In this document: piece after piece, positions 1-6,055 of the stretch | How positions within the stretch are numbered: position 1 is the first letter of the stretch | Layout: each line of letters starts with the position of its first letter | Assembly: GCA_043769295.1 (NCBI GenBank) | Contig: JAYVJL010000099.1 | Span: 1-6,737, forward strand | Reading direction: 5' to 3' | DNA length: 6,737 nucleotides | Source: Aalborgiella sp043769295 | GTDB lineage: Bacteria > Pseudomonadota > Gammaproteobacteria > Burkholderiales > Burkholderiaceae_C | The notes under the pieces: model-generated | What the model was told of the DNA's origin: nothing | Database searches by the model: none | What the model saw: the letters and a program-made list of their open reading frames with translations, nothing else | Position numbers and translations under genes: made by a program

Positions 1-1530
1 ATGACCGTGACCGTGCCGCTGTTTGTGCTGAACCAGGTCAACGACGAGCGCTGCGAGTGGCTGGTGCCCGGCATGCTGAAAGACAAAATCCAGGCGCTGC
101 TCAAGTCCCTGCACCAGCGGCCACGCTCGCGTTTGGTGCCGCTGCCCGAGAGCGCAGCGCGCATGGCGGCAGAGCTGAACGTGCCCGAAGCTTATGGTGC
201 GACGGGCTTGGTAGAAGCGTTGTTGAAGAAGGTACGCGATGCGACGCAAGTGGACGTGCAGCGGGCCGACTTCAAGCTGGACATGCTGAGCCCGCACCTG
301 TTCATGAACTTCCGCGTGGTGGACGAGCATGGTCGGCAGCTTGGCACCGGTCGCAACCTGGGCGCGCTCAAAGCCGAGCTGGGCGCGAAGGCGAGGGGGG
401 CGTTTCAGGCGCTGGCGGGGATGAAACTGGCTCAAAATAATACCGTTCGAGTTGACCAAACCGTTCGGGCTGAGCCCTTCGACGGGCTCAGGACAGGCTC
501 TGTCGAAGCCCTTCGACAAGCTCAGGGTGAACGGGGAAATCAAAATAAAGGGTCAAATCAGCCTCTAGACGACGTATTTATTGCCTCATCAGCTACTAAA
601 AATATAGCAAAATCAAACACTGCAGAATCTCCCCTTTCACCCGCAGGCCAGCGTTACACCGCCTGGACCTTCGGCGAGCTACCCGAGCTGATGGAAATCA
701 ACAAAGGCGGCCAGACCTTGATTGGTTTTCCCGCGCTGATTGACCTGCAAGACACTGTCAGCATTGAAGTTTTTGACGAACCCGACGTCGCAGCCGCCAA
801 ACATCAGGCCGGCCTGCGCCGCCTGTTTGCGCTGCACATCAAAGACGCGCTCAAGTATTTAGAGAAAAACATCCCCGACCTCACCAAAATGGCCGCGGCC
901 TACATGCTGGTCGGCAGGAGTGCCGACAACTCCGGCGGCGGCACGGTTGAAGAGCTGCGCGAGCAAATCATCGCCAAAGCGTTGGACCGCGCCTTTTTGC
1001 TCGACCCCATAGACGCATTACCCACCAACGCCGCAGAATTCACCAAACGGCTGGAAGAAGGGCGAGGGCGTTTAACGCTGATTTCCAGTGAAATCGCGAG
1101 ATTGGTCGCCACGATTTTGCAAGAATACGCCACCGCCGCCCGCAAACTCAAAGACACCAAAAACGCCCCGGAGACCTCGGCAGACGTCGCCGCGCAACTT
1201 GCAAGGTTGATGCCCAAACGCTTCATCGCAGTAACCCCCTTCACCCAGCTGCACCACTTCGCCCGCTACCTCAAAGCCATCACCGCGCGCCTGGACAAGG
1301 TCCGCGCTGAACCCGCGCGCGATGCGGCCAAACTGGCCGAACTGCGCCCGTCCGAGCAAGCCTACTGGCGCCTGGTGGCCGAGCGCAAAGGCGCGGTCGA
1401 TGACCGGATGATGGAATTTAGATGGCTACTAGAAGAACTCCGCGTCAGCTTCTTCGCCCAAGAACTCCGCACCCCGCAGCCGGTGAGCGTGAAGCGGTTG
1501 GATAAGTTGTGGGTGCAGATCAAGAGCTAA
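1..1530 (+). CDS. hrpA: ATP-dependent RNA helicase HrpA, C-terminal part (5' end outside window)
   Basis: This is the C-terminal part of HrpA, a cytoplasmic DEAH-box RNA helicase; the E. coli protein is linked to rescue of stalled or collided ribosomes. The helicase core is not in the window. What is visible matches the DUF3418 C-terminal region: VPLFVLNQV and WLVPGM near residues 5-25, FRVVDEHGRQLGTGRNL near 104-120, WTFGELPELMEI near 221-232, GFPALID near 241-247, GLRRLFALHIKDALKYLEKN near 270-290, and the ending EELRVSFFAQELRTPQPVSVKRLD. E. coli HrpA is about 1300 residues, so roughly 800 N-terminal residues are missing. The ATG at base 1 is therefore an internal methionine, not the start. 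The linker at about residues 145-217 is much longer than in E. coli, where only about ten residues separate the same flanking motifs. It contains translated repeat DNA. The frame is open to the TAA at 1528-1530, so the gene appears intact. Identity is confident. Confidence 0.93.
   Translation: MTVTVPLFVLNQVNDERCEWLVPGMLKDKIQALLKSLHQRPRSRLVPLPESAARMAAELNVPEAYGATGLVEALLKKVRDATQVDVQRADFKLDMLSPHLFMNFRVVDEHGRQLGTGRNLGALKAELGAKARGAFQALAGMKLAQNNTVRVDQTVRAEPFDGLRTGSVEALRQAQGERGNQNKGSNQPLDDVFIASSATKNIAKSNTAESPLSPAGQRYTAWTFGELPELMEINKGGQTLIGFPALIDLQDTVSIEVFDEPDVAAAKHQAGLRRLFALHIKDALKYLEKNIPDLTKMAAAYMLVGRSADNSGGGTVEELREQIIAKALDRAFLLDPIDALPTNAAEFTKRLEEGRGRLTLISSEIARLVATILQEYATAARKLKDTKNAPETSADVAAQLARLMPKRFIAVTPFTQLHHFARYLKAITARLDKVRAEPARDAAKLAELRPSEQAYWRLVAERKGAVDDRMMEFRWLLEELRVSFFAQELRTPQPVSVKRLDKLWVQIKS
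432..548. repeat. 9-base direct repeats flanking the REP-like element
   Basis: TCAAAATAA occurs exactly at 432-440 and again at 540-548, one copy on each side of the palindrome. The distance between copies is 108 bases, exactly 36 codons, and both copies are in the same reading frame. This is compatible with a target-site duplication from insertion, or with a short-homology duplication. Loss by recombination between the copies would remove 108 bases and leave hrpA in frame. The repeat match is seen; the mechanism is inferred, and a 9-base AT-rich match could be chance. Confidence 0.5.
461..534. repeat. REP-like palindromic repeat translated inside hrpA
   Basis: This 74-base imperfect palindrome has outer arms CCGTTCGGGCTGAGC (461-475) and GCTCAGGGTGAACGG (520-534), which pair at 12 of 15 positions. 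Inside it are a perfect 7-base stem TGAGCCC/GGGCTCA (471-477 and 484-490) around the loop TTCGAC, and a GTCGAAG/CTTCGAC inverted pair (502-508 and 511-517). The core words (CCCTTCGACGGGCTCAGG, CTTCGACAAGCTCAGG) are, from memory, typical of dispersed intergenic repeats in Burkholderiales and some gammaproteobacteria. Here it is read through as HrpA residues 154-178 (RAEPFDGLRTGS followed by VEALRQAQGER), without a stop. The palindrome is seen directly; the family assignment is from recall. Confidence 0.82.
552..612 (-). repeat. AT-rich repeat-like segment in the hrpA linker
   Basis: This stretch is clearly more AT-rich than hrpA on either side. Read on the minus strand it starts TTTTGCTATA, continues with AGTAGCTG and ends CTAGAGGCTGATTTGAC. 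That layout resembles a short dispersed intergenic repeat I associate with Rhodoferax/Polaromonas-type genomes (GCTAT, a gap, ATAGCTGC, then GCTAGAGGC). It contains a short inverted repeat GCTA (592-595)/TAGC (605-608). It is translated as HrpA residues 184-204, a low-complexity stretch with no recognisable domain. The composition shift is seen; the family resemblance is from memory and uncertain. Confidence 0.4.
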
Positions 1531-1556
1531 ATGGGTAATCTCGGTTTATCGACTGC

Positions 1557-1561
1557 GGAGG
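1557..1561 (+). promoter_or_regulatory. Shine-Dalgarno site choosing the ATG at 1569
   Basis: GGAGG lies at 1557-1561. It is one base before the in-frame ATG at 1563, which is too close, and seven bases before the ATG at 1569, which is normal spacing. The downstream ATG is therefore the likelier start of the hydrolase gene. Confidence 0.7.
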
Positions 1562-1568
1562 TATGGCG

Positions 1569-2882
1569 ATGAGGTTCTTGGGAGCCCTGTTACAGCAACG
1601 GACCCATCGGTTGGCTTTCGGCTTGGGCGTCGTCTTGTGCGTAGTTGGACTTTCGATCTCCATAGCTCTGCCGATCATGCTCCCCGTGTTCCGCTTCCCG
1701 CACCCAGGCGGGCCTTACGAGATCGGCACCTTGACCTACCATTGGGTGGACGCCAGTCGTCAGGAGGTCTTCAGCACTGATCCGAAGGCTCGTCGTGAGT
1801 TGATGGTGCAGATCTGGTATCCGGCCAAGGGAGACCTTTCAACTCCGCCGCCGCCGCGCGCACCTTATGTGCAGGATGGCAACGCTCTCGCAGCGGCGCT
1901 GGCGCGGCTGAAACATGTGCCAGAGTTCATCTTCGGGCCGTTGAAATACGTGACCACGAACGCCATCCCGTCCGCAGCCGTGGCAGATGACAAGCCTGAT
2001 TACCCGGTGCTGATCTTTCTGGAGGGCGCTATCGGCTTTCGCCAGATGAACACCTTTCAGGTCGAGGCGCTGGTCTCGCACGGCTACATCGTCGCGGCTA
2101 TCGACCAGCCGTATACCGCCGCGTCGGTCGCTTTCCCGGATGGGCACCAGGCAAGCGCACTGCCGCTCGACCAAATGATGCCCTTGATCCACCAGAGCTA
2201 CAGCCCGGCAGCTATTGCACCGATATTGAAAGGCCGGACTTTCGAGAAAGGCATTGTTCCTTATCTCGCGCAAGACGTTAGCTTCACGCTCAATCAGCTC
2301 AACAACTTGAACCAGGCCGACCCAAACGCTATCTTGACGGGGCGGCTGGACCTGCAGCATATCGGCACTTTTGGGGTCTCGCTGGGTGGCATTGTCGGCA
2401 GTGATGCCTGCCGACTGGAGCCCCGCTTGCGAGCCTGTCTGTACATGGATGCCCCCATGCCTGTCGATGTCGTTCAGTCCGGCTTACAACAGCCAACCCT
2501 GTGGCTGACCCGGGATGCCGAGACCATGCGGTTAGAGCGACGCCGATCCGGCGGTTGGTCAGAGGCGGACATCAGCGAACACCAGACCACCATGCGCAGG
2601 GCATTCGAGAACCAGCGGGGTCAACAAGATCAGCAGAGCCAAGGTTATTTCGTGCAGATCCCCGGGATGTTCCATGTCAATCTGACCGACATCCCGTACT
2701 GGTCTCCGCTCCTGCCTTGGCTGGGCGTCACCGGGCCGATCGATGGACAGCGGGCGCACAGTATCATCAACGCCTACTCGTTAGCGTTCTTTGACAAGCA
2801 CCTGTTGGGCCGTCCGCAGGTGCTGCTAGATGGGCCTGCACGCCAATACCCTGAAGTGTTCTTCGAAAAGCGCCAGCCTTAG
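1569..2882 (+). CDS. Membrane-anchored alpha/beta hydrolase, PAF-acetylhydrolase-like
   Basis: The product is a 437-residue serine hydrolase resembling the platelet-activating-factor acetylhydrolase (isoform II) family, which hydrolyses short or oxidised acyl esters of phospholipids. An apparent catalytic triad is in family order: Ser271 in the nucleophile elbow GVSLGG, Asp294 in LYMDAPM, and His369 in GMFHVNLTD. An early strand carries the family-like ELMVQIWYPA near residue 82. The probable oxyanion-side strand is PVLIFLEGAIG near residue 147. Residues about 15-40 form one hydrophobic segment (LAFGLGVVLCVVGLSISIAL), most likely an uncleaved membrane anchor placing the catalytic domain in the periplasm. 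An ATG two codons upstream at 1563 is possible but badly spaced from GGAGG. The gene starts 38 bases after hrpA and has no visible promoter of its own, so cotranscription is possible. The fold is confident; the substrate is not known, and another esterase or lipase activity is possible. Confidence 0.85.
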   Translation: MRFLGALLQQRTHRLAFGLGVVLCVVGLSISIALPIMLPVFRFPHPGGPYEIGTLTYHWVDASRQEVFSTDPKARRELMVQIWYPAKGDLSTPPPPRAPYVQDGNALAAALARLKHVPEFIFGPLKYVTTNAIPSAAVADDKPDYPVLIFLEGAIGFRQMNTFQVEALVSHGYIVAAIDQPYTAASVAFPDGHQASALPLDQMMPLIHQSYSPAAIAPILKGRTFEKGIVPYLAQDVSFTLNQLNNLNQADPNAILTGRLDLQHIGTFGVSLGGIVGSDACRLEPRLRACLYMDAPMPVDVVQSGLQQPTLWLTRDAETMRLERRRSGGWSEADISEHQTTMRRAFENQRGQQDQQSQGYFVQIPGMFHVNLTDIPYWSPLLPWLGVTGPIDGQRAHSIINAYSLAFFDKHLLGRPQVLLDGPARQYPEVFFEKRQP

Positions 2883-2911
2883 TCTATTGAGTGATATGAG
2901 AAGGCTAAGGT

Positions 2912-2939
2912 TTGACAAAATTCTTACTATAGATATAGT
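2912..2939 (+). promoter_or_regulatory. Sigma-70-type promoter of the toxin-antitoxin operon
   Basis: A perfect -35 box TTGACA (2912-2917) is followed after 16 bases by TATAGT (2934-2939), one mismatch from the consensus -10. Transcription would begin near 2946, about 20 bases before the antitoxin ATG at 2966. The region is strongly AT-rich compared with the genes around it. Confidence 0.75.
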
Positions 2940-2958
2940 CTTACTTATTTAAAGTAAG
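2926..2958 (+). promoter_or_regulatory. Nested inverted repeats, probable antitoxin operator
   Basis: Two perfect inverted repeats lie back to back. ACTATA-GA-TATAGT (2926-2939) overlaps the -10 box. CTTACTT-ATTTA-AAGTAAG (2940-2958) covers the predicted start of transcription and ends at the ribosome binding site. TCTTACT is also directly repeated at 2922-2928 and 2939-2945. AbrB/MazE-fold antitoxins usually bind such palindromes to repress their own operon, so these are the likely operators. The repeats are seen; binding is inferred. Confidence 0.6.
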
Positions 2959-2965
2959 GAATATA

Positions 2966-3196
2966 ATGCAAGCCGACGCCGTCGTTTCAAGCAAAGGTCA
3001 GGTGACGCTACCGTCTAAAATCCGCGCTCAATTAGGCATTCAAGCCGGTACACGGCTGCATTTTGAACTTCGTGGACAAGAGATCATTGTGAAAGCCGAG
3101 CCACCCATGAGTGCGTACCGGGGCATGCTCAAAGGCTACAAGCTCGACCCCGCTGATCTTGAAATTCCCAAAGAGCCGGATTGGGAGTTTGAATGA
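2966..3196 (+). CDS. vapB: AbrB/MazE-fold antitoxin (VapB type)
   Basis: This 76-residue protein is the antitoxin of the pair. Residues about 3-47 form a SpoVT/AbrB swapped-hairpin DNA-binding domain, with the typical VSSKGQVTLPSKIRAQLGI followed by AGTRLHFELRGQEIIVKA. The tail at about 48-76 is acidic and aromatic towards its end (LEIPKEPDWEFE), as expected for the flexible segment that wraps around and blocks the toxin. AAGGA at 2956-2960, five bases before the ATG, is the ribosome binding site. The stop codon overlaps the toxin start (ATGA), so the two genes are translationally coupled. Inverted repeats over the promoter suggest autorepression. The size and order (antitoxin first) fit a type II toxin-antitoxin module. 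Confidence 0.9.
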   Translation: MQADAVVSSKGQVTLPSKIRAQLGIQAGTRLHFELRGQEIIVKAEPPMSAYRGMLKGYKLDPADLEIPKEPDWEFE

Positions 3197-3567
3197 ACGT
3201 CGTTGACTCCTCGGGCTGGATCGAGTACTTGCTGGATACACCCCAAGCCGATTTGTTTGCGCATGCCATAGAGCGGCGCGACAAGTTGCTGGTTCCGGTC
3301 ATCGCGCTGTACGAAGTTCACAAAATCCTCAGAAGCAAGTTGCCCGCTGCCGTGTTGGCATCTTGCCTGGATGTCATGCGCCTGGGCCGCGTGCTGGACT
3401 TGACCGACCGCCGCGCCATCGCCGCCGCCGCCATCGCTAGCACACACAAACTCGCCATGGCAGACGCGGTGATTTACAGCATGGCCAGAGAGTTTGACGC
3501 GACGTTGTGGACGCAGGATGTGGATTACGAAACCTTGGCGGGTGTCAAATACTTTGAGAAAACGTAA
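3193..3567 (+). CDS. vapC: PIN-domain ribonuclease toxin VapC
   Basis: This 124-residue protein is a single PIN domain, the usual VapC size. The acidic residues expected to hold the catalytic metal are all present: Asp5 in NVVDSSGWIEYL, Glu41 in ALYEVHK, Asp91 in AMADAVIY and Asp109 in WTQDVDY. VapC toxins cut RNA, commonly tRNA or rRNA, and so slow translation when the labile antitoxin is lost. The RNA target here cannot be read from the sequence. The ATG at 3193 overlaps the antitoxin stop by four bases and has no separate promoter, so it is the second gene of the operon. With the acidic residues intact and no frameshift, the toxin looks active. Confidence 0.92.
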   Translation: MNVVDSSGWIEYLLDTPQADLFAHAIERRDKLLVPVIALYEVHKILRSKLPAAVLASCLDVMRLGRVLDLTDRRAIAAAAIASTHKLAMADAVIYSMAREFDATLWTQDVDYETLAGVKYFEKT

Positions 3568-3594
3568 GGGCGAAAAGGCAAAAAGGTGTAAAAC

Positions 3595-3608
3595 CAAAAA
3601 GCTTTTTG
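3595..3608. repeat. Perfect 14-base palindrome after vapC
   Basis: CAAAAAG (3595-3601) is followed directly by its reverse complement CTTTTTG (3602-3608). It lies 27 bases after the vapC stop. There is no loop and almost no GC, so it would make a poor intrinsic terminator; it may mark the operon end or be a protein site. The rest of 3568-3705 shows nothing else clear. Confidence 0.3.
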
Positions 3609-3705
3609 ATTTTCAGCCTCGTCGCAAGGGTCAGATAGTTTGCATACTTAAAACATAGACGACGAAGCAACAAGTTGATTTTTTGATGAAACTCATGGAT
3701 AAGTG

Positions 3706-4716
3706 ATGCACAAACAAAAAATTAATATAAACAAAGATGAATCAGTGGAAGCTAGCTTGTTGCGCTTTGTGTTTCATCCCAAACAAATTTGGAACCTGAT
3801 CAAGAAATCCGTCGTGGCATGGGTGGATGATTACGCCCCGAGCATGGGCGCAGCGCTGGCCTACTACACGCTGTTTTCGATTGCTCCGCTGCTCATCATT
3901 GTCATCGCGGTGGCTGGTCTTGTATTTGGTCAGGAGGCGGCCCGGGGAGAAATCGTCGCGCAGATCCAGGGTCTCATTGGGCAGGAAGGCGCAATCGCGG
4001 TGCAGGGCCTGCTGAAAAATGCCAATCAGCCCATCCAGAGCATTTTTGCGACAGTGGTCAGCATCATCACGCTGGTGATTGGGGCCACAACGGTTTTCGG
4101 GGAATTACAAAGCGATCTTGACCGCATCTGGCGCGTTCCCGCCCCTTTGAACGAGAGCGGCCTATGGGCCCTGCTGCGCAACCGCTTGCTTTCTTTCGGA
4201 TTTGTCTTGGGGCTGGTGTTTCTGCTGCTGATTTCACTGGTCGTCAGTGCCGTGATCGCCGCATTTGGCAAATGGAGTCACGGATTTTTCGAAGGGTGGG
4301 AAACATTTTTTCAGGTGGTTAATTTCGGTATCTCCTTCGCTATCACTACCTCACTTTTTGCGATGATCTACAAATTCATGCCACGGGCCAGAATCGCCTG
4401 GCGGGACGTCTGGATCGGTGCGGCAGTCACCGCTTTCTTATTTGAAATCGGTAAATTTCTCATCGGGATTTATCTGGGTACAACCAGCGTTGCATCCGTT
4501 TTCGGCGCTGCAGGTTCGTTGGTTGTTCTGTTGGTGTGGGTGTATTTCTCAGCGCAAATATTTTTGCTCGGTGCTGAATTCACCTGGGTGTACTCACATG
4601 AGTATGGTTCTAAAGCAGCACAACCCAGTCAAAAATCGGCATTGATCGTGCCAAGTCATACGGGCGGAGTGGCTATAAACAAGGCTCACGACGGTAACGT
4701 GCCCCCATCGCCATAA
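3706..4716 (+). CDS. YihY/BrkB-family integral membrane protein
   Basis: This 336-residue inner-membrane protein belongs to the YihY/virulence factor BrkB family, once misnamed ribonuclease BN. The molecular function is not settled; transport roles have been proposed. Family signatures are clear: SMGAALAYYTLFSIAPLL near residues 47-63, FGELQSDLDRIWRV near 131-144, and FGAAGSLVVLLVWVYFSAQ near 266-284 followed by LLGAEFTWV. About six membrane segments are visible, near residues 48-75, 112-132, 163-188, 204-225, 235-258 and 264-290. Residues 1-35 are polar and cytoplasmic, and the last 35 or so form a variable hydrophilic tail. A GTG lies one codon upstream at 3703, but GGA at 3697-3699 is better spaced for the ATG at 3706. 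The spacer after vapC is 138 bases, so it probably has its own transcription. Confidence 0.9.
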   Translation: MHKQKININKDESVEASLLRFVFHPKQIWNLIKKSVVAWVDDYAPSMGAALAYYTLFSIAPLLIIVIAVAGLVFGQEAARGEIVAQIQGLIGQEGAIAVQGLLKNANQPIQSIFATVVSIITLVIGATTVFGELQSDLDRIWRVPAPLNESGLWALLRNRLLSFGFVLGLVFLLLISLVVSAVIAAFGKWSHGFFEGWETFFQVVNFGISFAITTSLFAMIYKFMPRARIAWRDVWIGAAVTAFLFEIGKFLIGIYLGTTSVASVFGAAGSLVVLLVWVYFSAQIFLLGAEFTWVYSHEYGSKAAQPSQKSALIVPSHTGGVAINKAHDGNVPPSP

Positions 4717-4848
4717 CGACAATGTTTCTGGTCATAAACCTGTGCAGAATGGGTAGCGACGAGCTGGTCGTTCGTATCGCGAATTCTGGTGGTTTTAATC
4801 CTTGCGAGATGACGGATAGCATGAAGGTAATTTCAATGGCGGATACAC

Positions 4849-5571
4849 GTGATCTTTGAGCTGATAAAAGACCTTGCGAAACTGGCGCTCATCGTCGCTT
4901 GCCTCTACTACGTTTTTGGTGCGTACGTGCGCCATTATCAGCCCGCATGGTCCCAGCCACTGGAAAAGCGCCGTCTCACCACGCTTTTGGTGCTCGTACT
5001 TGCAGTATCAGCCATTAAAGTTAGTGAAGATGTGCTGGGCGGAGAGTCAGGACTGGTCGACAGGGCCATATTGGTTTATGTGCATAGTCAAGTTTCGGGC
5101 ACCTTCACCGGGTTTTTCGAAACAGTTTCTTTCACAGGCTCTTCAAGGTTTTTGTTTCCGCTCGTAGCAGTCGTGACGTTGGGACTTTGGTGGATAAAAA
5201 AGCGCTATGAAGCGCTGCTGGTCGGCGCTTCAGTCGTCGTCGCGGTTGTGATGATTTACCTGATAAAAATGGCGGTTGGTCGCGTGCGCCCCAAGCTGTG
5301 GGAAACCGAGTTGTATTGGGGGTCCAGCTTTCCAAGTGGTCATACGTTGGCCGTCGCAGCATTTGCTACCGCCATCACGCTGGTTGTGAACCGTATCTGG
5401 CCCAAAGCGGGCATGTTCGCGTTGTCGATAGCGATTTTCTGGACATCTGTTGTTGCCCTGTCACGCCTGGTTCTCGGCGTGCACTGGCCGACGGACGTAT
5501 TGGTGGCAGCATGCGTGGGTGCGTTTTTGCCTTTGGTAATGAGTGTTATTTTTGATTTACGAAAGAAATAA
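4849..5571 (+). CDS. PAP2-family membrane phosphatase
   Basis: This 240-residue multi-pass membrane protein carries a complete PAP2 (phosphatidic acid phosphatase type 2) active site: KMAVGRVRP at residues 140-148 (K-x6-RP), PSGH at 162-165, and SRLVLGVHWPTD at 205-216 (SR-x5-H-x3-D). Such enzymes remove phosphate from lipid phosphates or diphosphates, such as phosphatidate or undecaprenyl pyrophosphate, through a phospho-histidine intermediate. Hydrophobic segments lie near residues 10-27, 44-60, 100-115, 122-140, 165-182, 188-207 and 215-235. The start is GTG, because no in-frame ATG lies between the upstream stop and this point; GGCGGA at 4838-4843 is a suitable ribosome binding site. It follows the BrkB-like gene by 132 bases with no clear terminator between them. 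The class is confident; the lipid substrate is unknown. Confidence 0.9.
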   Translation: MIFELIKDLAKLALIVACLYYVFGAYVRHYQPAWSQPLEKRRLTTLLVLVLAVSAIKVSEDVLGGESGLVDRAILVYVHSQVSGTFTGFFETVSFTGSSRFLFPLVAVVTLGLWWIKKRYEALLVGASVVVAVVMIYLIKMAVGRVRPKLWETELYWGSSFPSGHTLAVAAFATAITLVVNRIWPKAGMFALSIAIFWTSVVALSRLVLGVHWPTDVLVAACVGAFLPLVMSVIFDLRKK

Positions 5572-5617
5572 TTACTTGCTCATTTTTTTGGCTTGATAAC
5601 CTTCAGGTGGCCAAAGT

Positions 5618-5638
5618 GTCTGTTCGGACTTATTTTTT
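5618..5638 (+). terminator. Weak possible terminator after PAP2 gene
   Basis: A four-pair stem GTCT/GGAC (5618-5621 and 5626-5629, one U-G pair) with loop GTTC is followed by TTATTTTTT (5630-5638). It lies between convergent genes and runs into the end of the minus-strand small membrane protein gene. The stem is short, so function is doubtful. Confidence 0.25.
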
Positions 5639-5875
5639 GGTAACCAAGCCGTAAATAACCAACAGCACAACCGCGCCGATGACGGAAGCGATCCAGCCAG
5701 CTGTGCTACCTACAGTGTACCAACCGAGGGCCTGGCCAGCGTAGGTGGCGACAAAAGAGCCTGCCACGCCTAGGATGGCGGTCATGATCCAGCCCAGACT
5801 GTCGTTGCCCGGTTTGATCGCGCGAGCAATGAAACCGACGATCAGACCAATAAAAAGGGTGTACAAAATTGACAT
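5630..5875 (-). CDS. GlsB/YeaQ/YmgE-family stress membrane protein
   Basis: This 81-residue hydrophobic protein belongs to the transglycosylase-associated (GlsB/YeaQ/YmgE) family, small inner-membrane proteins often induced by stress or in stationary phase. The enzymatic name is historical; no catalytic activity is established. Three membrane segments are visible, near residues 2-19, 28-50 and 58-78. Family features include GLIVGFIARAIKPG in the first loop region and the glycine-rich GWIMTAILGVAGSFVATYAG in the second helix. It ends in a short basic tail, TKK. AAGGA (complement of 5882-5886) lies six bases before the ATG, an excellent ribosome binding site. The full length matches the family. 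The gene is convergent with the PAP2 gene and its stop lies inside a T-rich tract. Confidence 0.92.
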   Translation of the reverse strand: MSILYTLFIGLIVGFIARAIKPGNDSLGWIMTAILGVAGSFVATYAGQALGWYTVGSTAGWIASVIGAVVLLVIYGLVTKK

Positions 5876-5938
5876 GAGATTTCCTTAGAAAAGTTGGTAA
5901 CGGACGTTGAAGAAGGCAGCCACGAACTGACAAGCCCG

Positions 5939-5944
5939 AATATA
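5939..5944 (-). promoter_or_regulatory. Possible -10 element for the GlsB-family gene
   Basis: On the minus strand, GCTATATTC places TATATT (complement of 5939-5944) about 63 bases before the ATG. A perfect TTGACA exists further upstream (complement of 5967-5972), but the gap is 22 bases, too long for a standard sigma-70 promoter. The extended GCTATATT form resembles stress-sigma (RpoS) -10 elements, which would suit this family. This is tentative. Confidence 0.3.
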
Positions 5945-6055
5945 GCGCTTAAATGTGCCGCTGTGATGTCAAGCCCGTTATTCCAGACTTGCGGATGTGG
6001 CTCAAATGCCAATTCGTGCCAACTAGTTCCGCAAATCCAACCCTCAGCGGCGATT

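Noticed and set aside
1..3. ATG at base 1 as the true start of the first gene
   Set aside because: The sequence begins inside the DUF3418 region of HrpA; homologues have several hundred residues before this point, so the ATG is internal.
900..1359. Minus-strand open frames within hrpA
   Set aside because: They lie opposite strongly conserved HrpA coding sequence, resemble no known family, and their composition reflects the coding strand's codon pattern.
1839..2360. 173-residue minus-strand open frame in the hydrolase gene
   Set aside because: It lies opposite the catalytic hydrolase coding region, has no recognisable motif and no ribosome binding site I could credit.
3136..3597. 153-residue minus-strand open frame over vapC
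   Set aside because: It covers the vapC catalytic region in antisense and shows no family signature; the plus-strand toxin has all its key acidic residues.
3591..3610. Intrinsic terminator after vapC
   Set aside because: The palindrome is all A/T apart from its centre and ends, has no loop, and lacks a GC-rich stem followed by a clean T-tract.
3686..3706. Six-codon upstream ORF ending at the BrkB-gene start (TGATG overlap)
   Set aside because: It is very short, has no good ribosome binding site, and stop/start overlaps of this size arise easily by chance.
5587..5615. TTTGGC/GCCAAA inverted repeat as a terminator between PAP2 and the GlsB-family gene
   Set aside because: The T-tract lies before the stem on the plus strand and becomes an A-tract after it on the minus strand, so it fits neither direction.
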